DNA of 64,000 nucleotides from Onchocerca volvulus (GCA_000499405.2 HG738138.1:2902368-2966367), one strand, 5' to 3'. Positions 37,901-49,813 are shown, counted from the stretch's first letter. The notes: generated by a model not told the origin, from the sequence alone. Numbers and translations are program-made.

Positions 37901-40900
37901 CACTAGTATCTACCATCCAAATGAATTTAACGGAGTGGAACTACCGGTGCTTGTGTTCGCTGGGTAACTGCGTCATTATCAAACCAACATTATATAGATT
38001 GATTAGAATACTTGTCCCCTGTTTCGAAGGATTTGTTGAGAAGTTACATATAAAAATGTGGTTCAAAAAATAAGAAAGTAAAAATTAAAGATACTTACAA
38101 ACAGAAATCGCATTATATTCGTAACTAATTGCGGAAACAATGACTGTGATAATTCTAACGGAATCTGCCGAACAAAGAGTAAAGAAAGCAGTTTATCAGC
38201 AGCGCCAGACTGCATGAAAATATCAGCTTGTTCAGGTGACGCATTATGGGTTAACAGTGTTTCCAAAAATTTTCCGATATTCAGCAGATACTCGCCAAGA
38301 GGAAGAAGTGGATTTCCGTCGCACACAATTGACAGTGATAGACCGAGATCGAGTTGCGGTGATTCATTTTCGTTCGTATGCATTTCTTCCCTAAATTTTA
38401 AGAGATGACAAACAATAAAGGTTTTGTCTCCAATATCAAATCGCTATATATAAGAGGACATTCCATGCAAATCTTATATCAATTCCTATCAAATTACACA
38501 AGGTGATCAACATATATTCTTCCAAATTTTCAAGTTTCTTACTGTGAGGAAATGTCACAGCTATTAGTTTTATCCAACTAACTAAAAAGCTTACTAGTAC
38601 AATGCACGCATCAAATTCCTATTATAAAAAAATTACATATTTGCAACAGCTGAAGTTGGATCATCATCATCATCATCTGAAGAAGCATTGCCTCCCATGA
38701 TAGTCTCGTCTTCTCGGATAGAAGAAGCCGATGTAACGATTAAATTTGAAGAACTTGCTGTGGCTGCTTGAGCACGACATGACGCAAGAGACATGACACA
38801 ACGTGGTGAATCCATGGATGCAACATCCAGTAATTTATTTAACATCTGAAATATCGAAAAATTATAAGTGATACAATATGCGAAAAAATTAGAACAATTC
38901 GATTCTAAATTTTCACATTTCAGAAGCATTAATCAGGAGACAAATACATACCTTAGACAAAGAATTGAGGAAATTTTCTCGCAAGGTCGGATGATGGCGC
39001 AAAAAGGCATCGAAAGATGTGCCGAGATTCAAGGCCACTTCATCTGTAATTACGACAAAATAAATTTCAGATACTTCATACATAAAAAACTTCCATGTAA
39101 CAAAAGTAATCTTAAATCCTAAGGCTAATTACTGAAATACTAATAGCTGGCACTATTAAGCCTCAAGCATGGCAGTCGCCGGCAGACAATAACGCTGTTT
39201 GCAGGAACAGCCTTAATGACTGAAAGATCAACAAAGTCTATAACATTTACTCATTTCGTTGCGACGGCATTTCATAGCGTATATGTATTTTGTCGACACA
39301 AAGATGTCACAAAAATGATCGAAAGGATTTTCATCCATAAAGGCTTTCAGTCCACGATCGTTTAAACAAAGAGCAGTGAAGGTATTCGGCAACGCAGCAA
39401 TGACATCTCGAGATGTGGGCAGCTAAAGAAATCAGAAAATAGTAAACTATTTCCAAAAGTGAAATATTTGTTATAATTATCAATTCGGATTTCTTTAAAC
39501 ATACCTCTTGACGGAAAATAGCCCTCAAAATGGCAGTCGTAACACCTTTTTCTTGCAAGGATGTAAGCAACGAAGGTTCTTGATAGATGAAATTTGTAAT
39601 CAAGCAAACAGCTGCAAATAAAACGATATTATAAACCATAAATTATAGTGAAAATAAAAAAATTTCATGGCAGTCCACAGTCGATTAATGGGATTTAAAT
39701 GTCTTTGAATTATCTTAGATGAAAAGGATAATTGGGATTTAAAAAATTGCCCATAATGATGTTTGACTATGCCACTTATGCCGTAATCAGATAAATGAAA
39801 TCCTGACCATTGTGAAACAATGAAGCTCCGAAAAATCCGCAGTTTGTCAAGATATGCACTAAAGCCGCCGGTAAAGCACCATCCATGACTGAAATTTCGT
39901 TAAATTTTAGCGTAAAGTAATGAATATAAATACATACACATGTGTATCGATAAACCTTGAAACATGTTTTTCAAAAATCCTGAATATTTTTTGAAAAAGA
40001 AAAAGACACTTCAGAATACACTAACTATGTCGAGTACTATCAGCGAACTGTGTATCCTGAACAGCTCTTTTGATGAAATTCAATAATGATTTGATCAGTG
40101 CAGCACGTTGCTGATGACACTGTTCTGTTGTAGGTCCAGTAACACTCAGTTCTGCTAGATGTTTCATGCATATATTGACATCAAACTGCAAAAATCCTAA
40201 ATGATAAATATTCGCATCCATTATATATGCTATACATAAAGCTAAAGTATTCCATATAAACTAACTGCTGATCAATTATTTCAATGCAGAAAAAACCGAG
40301 CTAAAATCTAAAGTTGAGCTTAGCAACTTGAATATCGTCATTCTTTTTTATCTCAACAAAAACACCATAAATACTGACAATTAAGCGGTGAACAATAATG
40401 TTCATCCCATTGCAGGATGTAAAACCGTTAGCATCTAATGAAGTCATGATATCGATAACACGGACAGCACGTGTCACAAAGGTAATGAGTTCTAAAGGCA
40501 GCGTTTCACAAGATACTACAGCCAATAATGTCTCCGTTAAAGAGCACGAAACTAATGCTTCACCGCCTGAAAGATAGAATTATAAATATTACACTGCGAA
40601 TATCAATGGTAATGTTATAATGCTAAAGAGAACTAATTAAAAGTAAAAACTTACCATTTTCAAAGCCAGCAAGATGATAAAGCAGAGAAAATAGGGCAGT
40701 GCAGAATGGTACAGTCGTATACCCATTTCCGATTCTTCCGCACCGTAAGTCGTCGACACATTGGCGTGTCATTCGAGCCAAGAAACCGTGATATGAATTC
40801 ACTCCGAGAGATTCTACTACTACGTTCAATCTATAATTCATTCATTCTATTTTTGAAAAATGTTTATAGACTTCTAACTATCGATAGTAATTAGAGTCAT

Positions 40901-43275
40901 TAATCACTAAACTAGTAAATAGTTTAATCTAATTGGTTCTATGGCTGGCATATTGAGTCTGCAACAGAGAGACATGCACAGTCATGTCTTAAGAGCAATT
41001 TGCTACCATTTACGGATGAAATCCGAAAATTTTTTTTTGGAAGAATGAGTGAGAATTAAAAACTGGACAAAAAACACCTTACTTTGCAGGTCTTCCAAGT
41101 GAAACAATACTGGTTAGCGTACGAAGTGCTTCCGTTTTAACAGCATCAATAATAGATTCCGAAGTATTATTAATCAATAATAAACAAGTTATCTCTTCAA
41201 TAAGGCCATCATAAAGCATTGTGGTCATTGCCCATTCTTCTATTAAACTACGAGTGTAAACTGCAATTGGGAATATTACACTGTTTTTTTTTTTTGAATG
41301 AATGAAGTATTAAGATAAAAAGACATTAAAAAACACGTACCTAATATCGACAACGAAAGAAGACGTGCAATAATACTTAGACGTCGACCACGAGAAGTGT
41401 TAAACGATCGTACCAGCCGTAAACGAGTTATGAAAGATGCACGTTCATCTTCCTCAATTTTTTTACCAGACAGCAAGTGTTCCAGTTCAGCCGCGAAACT
41501 TTTATCTAACTGAAAAAATTATTTGTTCATTGTAAAGGGATGGAAATAAGTCAATTTTTTAAATCGTCCTTTCATCACTGATTAACAAAACATGGATCTA
41601 TCATAGAGGCTTGTGTTCCTTCGTTCAAAGAATTTAAATTTCGATTCTATGTGACAAATCAAATAAGAATAATTAACCCACATGTATAGAACGAACAAGA
41701 TTGACCGTATCCGTTTGAAATCCGATTGGTAGCAGAGTAGAAGGCCGCACATTCGTAGTACAACATTCATCCATCTTCAAACTTCTGAGTTTACCACTCC
41801 AACACTGGAAATTATGATTACAGCTCAAATTAAAGTTCTTATGAATAAAAAAGATACTTGATGAAATATCTTTCTCCTTTATTTTTCAATGCAATTATTT
41901 CTTTAAAAAAAGTTACAACTGCAAGTAATTACGGACAAATCAGAAAACAAACCTGAGCAATAGCGAAAAGTCGAACAGTGAGTTTTTTCTGTTGGATATC
42001 ATTGAGATGTTGTGAGAGAAATCTTGAGCGCTTGCTGATAACCAGTAATAGTCGCAATGTCTCCACAACAACCTCTACATTACCAGAATCCAACAAGTTT
42101 AATAATCGCTGAAATTATTTTTTTTTTTTTTAAACCATACCTGGAATATTCAAACCAGAATGAAAACTATCAACAACGATCAGTTAGACGGAACTAGATT
42201 GATGACTGCCCCTCTGCACATATTCCGGAAATCCATACACGATTGTCCTCAACACCCAGTCTTGTTAAAGAAACGATAAATTGCAGCAAATCACTAAGAC
42301 ATACTTACACCTTCATACTTACATCTCGGGAGCTATATAATTAATTCGATAATGATTGTGCGAAAATGTGCTTGGAAATTGTATAAGCAATTTTGATCGA
42401 GCTTTTGGAATCATAGTTCCCTCAGATTTGTATGCAAAATAATTTAAATCTCAAAATTCAGTGAATTTCAATTTAAACTAACGTCGGTAGAACTATAGAC
42501 TGAACGAGTGAAAGTATTTTCGAAAAGCATAGCGGTAAAAGAAAGAACAGATGTAACGTCTGCTAATAAAGTCTGATCTTCGTCGATCGCCATCGGTGCA
42601 CCCGGTGACGAACTACATGTTACGGCATCTTTCAACACATCATCGCACAGATTCAAAACATCCGACCACCTCGCCATTTCGGACTACAAAGAAAAAAATC
42701 AAAGCTGTTGATAAAATAAATTTTAATATGCTTAGTGGCAACACTAATGACTACAGCGCAATAAATAAACACACAATTCGTTTACCTTTCCGAACTGTGG
42801 TTGCCATTCATGAACTTCAGTTAGTCGCTCAAGAAAAGTTCTCCGATCCGGAGCTGATTTGATATGTTCAATAAGTTGCATACATCGGGGGAACTAAAAT
42901 AAAAAATGTTTCAACAAGTTTTTCAACTTAAATAATCCTTATCTGAGAACTGCTTGATTACGAGTTCATCTTTCTCAACAGCGATTCCTTAGTTGAATGT
43001 AATCCACTTAAGTTGAAGATTTTTTTGCTGAAAATCCTTCAACTGAATATTTAATTCCTTATCACAAGTCACACCTTATTTATTGAATATTCTATTCGTT
43101 GAAATGAAAAAGCCTGAATAAAATATAAGCTTACCAGTACCTTTAACGGTCATTTGATGCTTTAATTTTCGTAAGACTGAGAAAAAAGTAGGAAATGAAA
43201 ACCATGCAAGAACAAAAAAATTGAACTAACAATTTCTGCACTACACGGCCGTAATGTTTTAGAATCGATTTTCAT
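20110..43275 (-). CDS. eel-1: HUWE1/EEL-1 family HECT E3 ubiquitin ligase
   Basis: I can trace 62 exons on the minus strand, from ATG at 43275 to TAA at 20110. Their lengths sum to 10,962 bases, so the frame closes exactly to about 3,653 residues (human HUWE1 is about 4,370, C. elegans EEL-1 about 4,180). The order of parts is as in the family: N-terminal armadillo-like region (DUF908/DUF913), UBA, WWE, BH3-like helix region, acidic stretch, ubiquitin-binding motifs, a long helical region and a C-terminal HECT domain. Family role: it transfers ubiquitin from an E2 to many nuclear and cytoplasmic substrates. In C. elegans EEL-1 controls SKN-1 levels in embryos. The N-terminus ([10 protein letters not shown]) matches human MKVD and has an acceptor 2 bases before the ATG. 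Missing length relative to human lies in the low-complexity linkers. Exon coordinates are given under the domain entries. Single boundaries could be off by a few bases. Confidence 0.96.
22575..25545 (-). other. eel-1: eel-1 exons 48-55: helical region before the HECT domain
   Basis: Exons 25545-25318 (or from 25542, tandem CAGCAG), 25147-24940, 24794-24617, 24322-24115, 23950-23852, 23787-23531, 23343-23040 and 22794-22575. HUWE1 landmarks: [87 protein letters not shown] and [14 protein letters not shown]. Confidence 0.9.
25653..26222 (-). other. eel-1: eel-1 exons 46-47: ubiquitin-binding motifs (UBM, DUF4414)
   Basis: Exons 26222-25920 and 25813-25653 (about residues 2517-2670). Three repeats with the UBM core Leu-Pro are visible: [30 protein letters not shown] and [16 protein letters not shown], followed by [16 protein letters not shown]. 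This is the same number and order as in HUWE1. Confidence 0.92.
26422..28625 (-). other. eel-1: eel-1 exons 39-45: linker
   Basis: Exons 28625-28510, 28391-28191, 27933-27751, 27569-27420, 27128-27020, 26895-26731 and 26505-26422. Low conservation: Arg/Gln-rich then Glu/Lys-rich and Ser/Thr-rich. Frame is kept throughout. Exon 40 keeps [20 protein letters not shown], similar in position to the nucleic-acid-like RARLLVG segment of HUWE1. Exon 42 starts at an unusual acceptor (ttttgaag). Confidence 0.75.
26979..27002 (+). repeat. (AAAT)n microsatellite in an eel-1 intron
   Basis: About six tandem copies of aaat on the plus strand, next to the donor of exon 43. Confidence 0.9.
28701..30158 (-). 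other. eel-1: eel-1 exons 35-38: acidic low-complexity region
   Basis: Exons 30158-29945, 29651-29508, 29286-29214 and 28940-28701. Exon 35 is rich in Ala, Ser, Thr and Glu. Exons 36-37 are dominated by Asp and Glu. Exon 38 has [20 protein letters not shown], then [10 protein letters not shown]. This matches the long acidic stretch of HUWE1, but is shorter. Confidence 0.85.
30371..32672 (-). other. eel-1: eel-1 exons 29-34: region containing the BH3-like helix
   Basis: Exons 32672-32508, 32147-31954, 31777-31585, 31279-30998, 30879-30796 and 30603-30371. Exon 32 encodes [20 protein letters not shown], which aligns with the human segment described as BH3 (LRLLAELVRSYVGIATLI). Exon 34 encodes [20 protein letters not shown], matching human [20 protein letters not shown]. 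No acidic BH3-core residue is evident in the helix itself. Confidence 0.85.
31906..31936 (+). repeat. Poly(A)/poly(T) run in an eel-1 intron
   Basis: A 31-base A run on the plus strand, read as T on the coding strand, lies in intron 30 just upstream of the exon at 31777. With the run at 31800-31816 it forms a T-rich tract before the acceptor. Confidence 0.9.
33341..35046 (-). other. eel-1: eel-1 exons 24-28, ending in the WWE domain
   Basis: Exons 35046-34906, 34520-34344, 34061-33886, 33777-33696 and 33610-33341. Exon 28 encodes the WWE domain at about residues 1484-1550 ([20 protein letters not shown], then [20 protein letters not shown]). This is the same arrangement as human HUWE1 (NWRWFDDRSGRW, YTVQF). 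A 668-base AT-rich intron (32673-33340) follows, in which I see nothing else. Confidence 0.9.
35130..35960 (-). other. eel-1: eel-1 exons 21-23, including the UBA domain
   Basis: Exons 35960-35809, 35717-35536 and 35316-35130. Exon 23 encodes a UBA domain at about residues 1229-1270. The MGF/Y loop is [20 protein letters not shown] and the family-typical 'EAAEYLI' third helix follows. UBA domains bind ubiquitin. Confidence 0.9.
36208..43275 (-). other. eel-1: eel-1 exons 1-20: N-terminal helical-repeat region (DUF908/DUF913)
   Basis: Exons: 43275-43231, 42893-42786, 42683-42483, 42108-41953, 41804-41682, 41509-41341, 41260-41083, 40830-40655, 40566-40379, 40185-40026, 39888-39808, 39611-39505, 39422-39251, 39043-38952, 38845-38637, 38390-38099, 37676-37381, 37305-37124, 36735-36489 and 36377-36208. 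Recognisable HUWE1 landmarks include [82 protein letters not shown] and [16 protein letters not shown]. Exon 15 encodes a Ser-rich and Asp-rich insert (SSDDDDDD). Confidence 0.9.
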
Positions 43276-43277
43276 AT

Positions 43278-43279
43278 CT
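43278..43279 (-). promoter_or_regulatory. 3' splice acceptor upstream of the eel-1 ATG
   Basis: On the minus strand, 'tcttggtag' ends 2 bases before the start codon at 43275. This is a candidate spliced-leader acceptor. Confidence 0.5.
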
Positions 43280-45075
43280 ACCAAGAAGGCGTTTTTTTAA
43301 ATATTCACAATAGAGTTCGAAAGAAACACCAAAAAGAGATCCTGGAAAAAAAGAAAAAAAAGATGCGTAAGTACATGATGAATCCCATACGTATCTAAAT
43401 ACAATGGCCAACAATGCACAAATTTCCATACAACGAATGCTATAACGGAAACCAGTTCGAGAATAAGAATAATCCTACATGCTAACCTATAATTTTGAAT
43501 TTCTCAAATGTTTAAGACGGAATTTCACTACTAACTTCAAACAAAATTATTCTCTTTCATCAATGGCAAAATATCAAAAATTTATTTCCCTTTCATTCCC
43601 CTCATCCTTCTAGAGTCATGTTAGTGATGATTATCCAAGAAATGAAGATCTGGTCATATTCGTTGCAGATCATGTCATATCCCATGACAAATCGGGTCAC
43701 GTCTCACTGCATATTCGATCATACTTTATTATTACGGCCATTCCTCGTTGTACATACGTCATATCCCATGGGGAATCTAGTCATACTTTATGGTAGATCC
43801 AGACTTGTTATATATCCGGTTCAGTTCGGTCATATTTCGTTAAGAAACGGAGATTTGCTACCAATCCATCTACAACTCGAAATGTTAACATACTCAACGT
43901 TTCCTTTCAGACATGTACAGTGATACTAAAAAATTTGGAGAACAATGGCAAAAATAAAGCCATCTTCATAGGCTAAAATCTAATCTGAGATCAATCCATT
44001 CCAAAAATCCGTTATAAAAATCACGTCCCAAACCTCTGGAATCATGCCAAAATTTATTAGTCTTAGATAACGAGGCACGGAGATAGTATCAACAGTTAAC
44101 GAAAAGGAGCTTAGTCAGACATCTCGGAGATATTCCTCCTTCCTTTTTTATCGAAGCTTACCTATTCCGATACTGTTCGCTAGGACCCAATCAAATCAAA
44201 ACGTATGAATGAAATTTTCAAGAAGGGAATAATATTTGCTAATTCTCATCACTAATTTAGTAATTAAAGTGATTACAATTAAAACTAAAAAATGATGCAA
44301 GTGAATTTAACAAAGTAGAGGGAAGCTAATGAATATTGTGTTAGGTGAACCTTCTTTCATCAGTGTAAGAGTATTCCGAAATAGAACTCCATGCATAGTA
44401 TCAGATCACACTTAAAATATGCAGTGAAGATAAATGACAGCAGAGTAACGGATGGAAGGGTATGACACATCGGTTTCCAAATTTCTCCATCACTTTTTTT
44501 TTTTTTTTTTTTGCACTATTTCATAATCGATAAATTCATCCGACAATTCTCGCTCTTCCCCGGAGATTCCAGGTCGTACTTATTTCTGCTCACTTATCTT
44601 GTCAACTCTACCTATCGAGATTTTATTCGCCTAATCTCCTGAGTACTTCACCACCGACAACATCAACTGTATCCAACGCAGTACCACACGTCACACCTGC
44701 GCGCAGATCCTCACCTTAAGCAAAAACCATCGTTGCATGCTACGACAATGTTAACGTTAGGGACGGTAATTTTCACGTGTGATATTATTAAGGATGGTGT
44801 GGATTAAGTTTTCCTTTCTAAAAGGAGTGAAGAAGCTGAAATGGTACAGTGATAGCAACTAACTCTTTATCAATTATCATTTCGGTTCACAAGAATGTCA
44901 TACAAACACAAATTCAGATAATTTGAAAGTATAATTGATAGATATGGGGAGCTCACTTTATGTAACTATGATTCCTGAGTATATTGGTCCAATGCAGGCA
45001 CTTTTCATCTTAATTCAATATTTGCTAGGGTATTCGAGATATTGTCAGCCATGAAAATCTTTCCTTTTTTAGTTC
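43280..45075. other. Divergent upstream region of eel-1 and ECSIT
   Basis: These 1.8 kb separate two genes transcribed in opposite directions and should hold both promoters. It includes a decayed tandem array (43651-43848) and a poly(T) run at 44493-44512. The 101-codon plus-strand frame at 43618-43923 is open because of the array and is not treated as a gene. Sequence at about 44560-44740 is somewhat richer in C and could be promoter-proximal. Confidence 0.5.
43651..43848 (+). repeat. Decayed tandem array with a period of about 22 bases
   Basis: A 'gtcatat/gtcatac' core recurs at 43654, 43675, 43697 (gtcac), 43719, 43759, 43781 and 43830. Spacings are 21, 22, 22, 40, 22 and 49, so most are one or about two periods of 22. 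Two units share 'gtcatatcccatg'. The units differ by substitutions, so it looks like an old minisatellite. Confidence 0.7.
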
Positions 45076-45077
45076 AG
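45076..45077 (+). promoter_or_regulatory. 3' splice acceptor upstream of the ECSIT ATG
   Basis: 'ttttttagttcag' ends one base before the ATG at 45079. This is a candidate spliced-leader acceptor. Confidence 0.5.
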
Positions 45078-45078
45078 G

Positions 45079-47472
45079 ATGAAAGTGGCAATGAAATTAC
45101 TCGGGTTGCGTTGTGGAATATCGCTGTGTTGTAAGCCAGTTCAATATTTAATATATCGTTTTGCATCTGAAAGCAGCCAAAAAATTAGGAAGGAATTACT
45201 TCCATCCGAACAGAGTTTCAGTGAGGTAGCAAACGAATTGCGTAGCAAACAAACTTTCCTAAATGTTATTGGTAAGTTCAGGAGCCATATTGTGATTCAT
45301 GTCATTCAGATAATCTAAATGAAAATAATGCAGAAAAATTGCGATAGGTAGTGGAATTTGAATTATATGAAAATATATTTCCTGAATAGTTGAAGAAGCC
45401 TTGAAAGTTAGAGATTTATGTTGCTAGAATGTTCTTACAAAGATCACACAGCTTCTATCATTCTTAGTAACCTGTCATTGATGGTCCCATAATTGCATAA
45501 AACCATAAATCAGCTTTTTGATGAAGACTTGTGATATCAATCGCTGAACTTCATAGTTAACTACTGTTAATTTTAGAGTATTCAATCATAGGAATTAGTA
45601 CTACTATGAGGACCGATAATGATCAGAAACAAGACGAAGGACAGGATTTTATATCTTCTTAAATGTTTACATCAAATTCAATGTTATTTTGTTTCAGATA
45701 ATTTTTGTAAAAAACAAGTACATGCTCGAGGACATGTAGAATTTATAAATACTGCTTTAAAATATATGAAGGAATACGGGTTACAAAAGGATCTAGATAT
45801 TTATAAATCATTGTTAAATGTATTTCCGAAGGGACCGATGATACCTCAGAATGTTTTTCAGGTCTGAACTCTTTGTGTTTTTCAGAATCAGCTGGTTTTT
45901 TCTTCTCTTTTTTTAAGCTATTTCTGTTGTAATCTGAGAGAAAATTGCTATAGTTTTATGAATTTCAGCAGAGATTTTTGTATTATCCCCAGCAGCAGAT
46001 ATGTTGCGTCAAACTTCTCGATGAAATGGAATGGTTTGGTTCGTACCTTTTCTGAATTCCCTAACATTCTATCCTCTAATAATTTTTAAATAGAAATATA
46101 TAATTCAGTCGATGTAAAATAAATCTAATCCTTTATGTAAGAATTTTATGTAAAGATAGAAATTTAATTTCGTTATATGATTGCTTAACTTTGTGCATTA
46201 CAGGAGTGCAGCCTGACAAGGAAATTCATGATTTAGTCGTTAACGCTTTTGGTGAATGGAATTATGCCACAAAAAAGGTGAAGCGTATGATGTATTGGAT
46301 GCCAAAGTTAAAACATTCGAATATCTATTTGGATCGCCGGAAAATTGAAGGCAAGAATTTAAGTGCTGTAGACCTTGGTTATTTAGCATTAAAAATGATA
46401 TCGCGTGATCCAGGTACACGAATAACTCTTGTCAGGGTTAGTTTATTTATAATTTTTCAATGTATAATTTTCGTTCACTTCAGAGTGTTTGTTGCAATTG
46501 AAGGACATTCTTTTTTGAACAATTAGCTTTAAAAAAAAAAAAAAAAAGGAAAGTTAGGATTTCAATAAGATGTTTAACAGAAATTATACATCAAATTGCA
46601 CAGAAGACTTTTATTTTCCATTTCATTTAGTTCAGTATTGTCAAGTGCAAAGTTTTGCAGATTAATGATACAAAATTAGATGAATCTGATAGGTGGTTGT
46701 TATCTTCTCAAAGTCATCTTCAAAAGAAGTTGCTGCAAAATTTGGAGAATAATACTACCTTATATGTGGACGGACCTAATAAAGTGTATTTAATGGACCA
46801 TTGTATCGAGTACGTTGGTCTCTTTAGTGATCCGAAATCTCAGTACTATGAGAAACATGAGGAGGATGACCTAGTAAGATCTTTTTCATGCTATCAGATA
46901 TTCGTATTTAGGAAAAAGTTTTATTTACTTGCGTAAGAAGTTTGTTCATAAAAGCCATTTTCTTGAAATATGATGTAATATTGCAATTTTTGGACATGGT
47001 GACATGTTGTGATATTCTAAAAAAATCTAAAATTTAAAATAAGTTTTTTATGTGTATTAAATATCTTCCACAAATATATCCTGTCAAACTGCAGTTGAAC
47101 GAATCGCAGTATTTTTGGAATTTTATCGAATTACAGTCAAGCATTATTTTGCAGAATCAAGTTAGTCACTGATTTTTGCTCGACAGTCTATTTTTTCATT
47201 AAGATTTCATTCTTTTTGCTCTTTTTTAGGACGAAGACTTTGAAAATTGGAAAAGCGAGTGGGGTGAAGAATATGAAAGACGTCCAAAATATAACATCCA
47301 TGAACAACAGCATGAAACAATTTTAGCCCTTTCAATTTTTGGCAAAGTTTGTCGGGAAACTGCAGTTGCCTGGATCAGCCATTTGCAAGAATCAAATCTA
47401 TCTCTGCATAATGCCCGGGTTTTATTCCGAACGAAACAAACTAGTGAAACATTGATAACAGAATTATCTTAA
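45079..47472 (+). CDS. ECSIT homologue (mitochondrial complex I assembly and signalling adaptor)
   Basis: Six exons keep frame: 45079-45271, 45698-45861, 45969-46038, 46204-46436, 46661-46873 (or from 46631) and 47230-47472, giving about 371 or 381 residues. The first 30 residues are basic and hydrophobic with no acidic residue, as in a mitochondrial presequence. The ECSIT core is clear: ARGHVEFINTALKYMKEYGL, DIYKSLLNVFPKGPMIPQNV, YYPQQQICCVKLLDEMEWFG and VQPDKEIHDLVVNAFG. Later parts (LYVDGPNKVYLMDHCIEYVG and the ILALSIFGKVCRETAVAWIS end) follow the family order. In mammals ECSIT works with NDUFAF1 in complex I assembly and with TRAF6 in Toll and BMP signalling. Only the mitochondrial role should be assumed for a nematode. 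It is divergent from eel-1. Confidence 0.9.
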
Positions 47473-49780
47473 TGTGGAATCATCTTTTTTACTAATTTTC
47501 ATTTTATGGCTAGTTGATAGCCATCAGTAGATCGAATGCAGATGTATGTTAAATTATGCTTGCATTTCGGTCTAAAGATAAAAGTGTTTATAAATGTACA
47601 GAGAAATCATTATTTCCTTTGTATTATTACTTAATGGTCTTGGAATTATTTTTTCCTCTTGTTAAATGAAATGTATTTTTGTTTGTAGTCAAGTGTCATT
47701 GTTGCTGAATGCTCTCTATTTCAAACATCGAATGTTCCATAACGACATTATTTGTGAAAATGTTCAAAATTGTTTTAAACGGGTTGGTAAATCATATATA
47801 GGACGTTGCAAGATTTTTGCATAGTTTCAAGATTTTAAATTCTGGACTGCATATGATGCAGTTCAATATTTAGCTTAAATGAGAGGCTAAAGTACACAGT
47901 CGTTATAGTACAGTAGCTATAGTACATATTTGGGTCTTGGATATAAAACAAAAATACGGAAGGGTTCTCGAATAACATCAACCATCGATATTTTCTCCTA
48001 AACTTCCTTGACATATGTGGTTCTCTTCTCTCGAGTAGTCTGACTATGGATGCAACAAAATTTGTTTTCCAATTCAAATAGTAATTTCTTAATTCTAAAT
48101 CTCTAAAAAAACCTGACAATCCTTCGTGAAAGTGACTTGTCATTTCGATTTTCCTTAGTTTTAAAATCAGAGAAGAAAGGGGATTCTTCATCATATTTAC
48201 AAATTTCATTCTAAACGAATTTTATAGTGCATGTTCCTCATCATTAAAATACCAGTATTGAAGGATCTATCGAAACATACACACACATATTTATTTTCTA
48301 TCTTTTCTGTTTTTTTTTTTTCCTGAAAAAGATTTTCAAAATAATTCACTCCATTGATAATAAATAAATTCGGCTAGCACTGAGGATGTCTGAAATTTGT
48401 TAGTGCTGTCATTTCCAGAATATCAAATGTTATGTTCTGAAAATTTTTAAATATGAACGATCGATTATCACCGAATTAATGATGATCCATTCGAGGATAT
48501 TATACATACGTATGAATGCTCCATTAGATTAACACTAGATTTCTTTTGTAGTCTCAATGAAGATGTAAAATTTTTTTTGGAAAATTTCTACTTCTCATTC
48601 ACGACTTCATTGTCGAAGTGAAATGTTCAGTTTCACTTTTTCTCTTTTTTTTTTTTTTTTTTGTTTTCCATAAATTACAATCAATGAAAAGCATAAAAGC
48701 ATACAGTTGAAAGATATTCTATTTGTGATAATTCCATCTAAAGACTATCATTATATTTCATCAAAAATAAGGCCGGCTATTTTTGCTCCAAAAGACGCAT
48801 ATGATGCTTATTTAATTTTCAGAAAAAGTTTTACTTTTTTTCTATTTTTTTGCATGCAATTTTCTTCATATAAAAAAATCTGAGAAAAACGACAATATTA
48901 GATTTAATTACACTATTAAAAGATGACGATTTTAATTTGAGGTATATTTTTATAACAGGGCTTATATCACAAGTATCCTGAAAAATCACACTAGAGTTTA
49001 TTTTCTGACAAACTACGATATCATATTCATAATTAAGCAATGATGGGATGATACTACTTTTGCATAATCCTCAGTATTGGTGGACATAATTGTGACATGA
49101 ACTTGTAAGGTACAAACTCTGATTGATGTTACGGACGTAAATTATTCAAATTATTTGTGGCTCTCATCGGAAGATTCTTCGTATTCTTCTCATAAATTCT
49201 TGTTTTCCCTCATTCTCCTTTCCAAAATTTAGCAAAAAAAAAAGCCGAAAACAATAGATAATCGAATGTTTGTAATTATTTGCGAAGTAATTAAAAAAAC
49301 TTGTATAATAGTTTCCATTATATTCATAGCCTGGATAATGTTGCATTCAAAACAGTTAGTACTGTTGCAAATGTGATCTGAAATGAACTCATTTTTATCA
49401 TTTCTAAAAGATATGATCATTATATATTGAAAAGTAAAACTGCAATTTTAATTTTTCTAGTTGATTGAAAAAATAAAAAACAAAAGAAAAAAAAAGTTGA
49501 ATTCGAAAAGATTGCTATCATAATCAATTTTATTTTTGATATCTCCAGTTTTTTTAACTTTTTTTTTTTTTTAAACTTAATTCACTTTTTTTCAAGCTAT
49601 ATATTATCCAAATATATATTTTCCATTAAATTTTCATACTTCATTGATTCTCCTATTCAACTAACAACAGTATAAATCAGAAATAAAGAAAAAGAAGAAA
49701 TGTTTAGTTTCGATTCGGCAAATTTCACCAATTTTTTCATTTTTAAATCCAAATATTGTCATTTCTTGTATAAATTGCTT

Positions 49781-49783
<3 letters not shown>

Positions 49784-49813
<30 letters not shown>
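49784..49813 (+). repeat. Poly(A) run
   Basis: A 30-base A homopolymer in the AT-rich intergenic region. Confidence 0.95.

Noticed and set aside
43618..43923. 101-codon plus-strand frame between eel-1 and ECSIT
   Set aside because: It lies over the decayed 22-base array, so the open frame and its repeating residues follow from the repeat.
45619..45867. ECSIT exon 2 extended upstream to a methionine at 45619
   Set aside because: The ECSIT match begins only after the acceptor at 45697. The extra residues are intron sequence read through.
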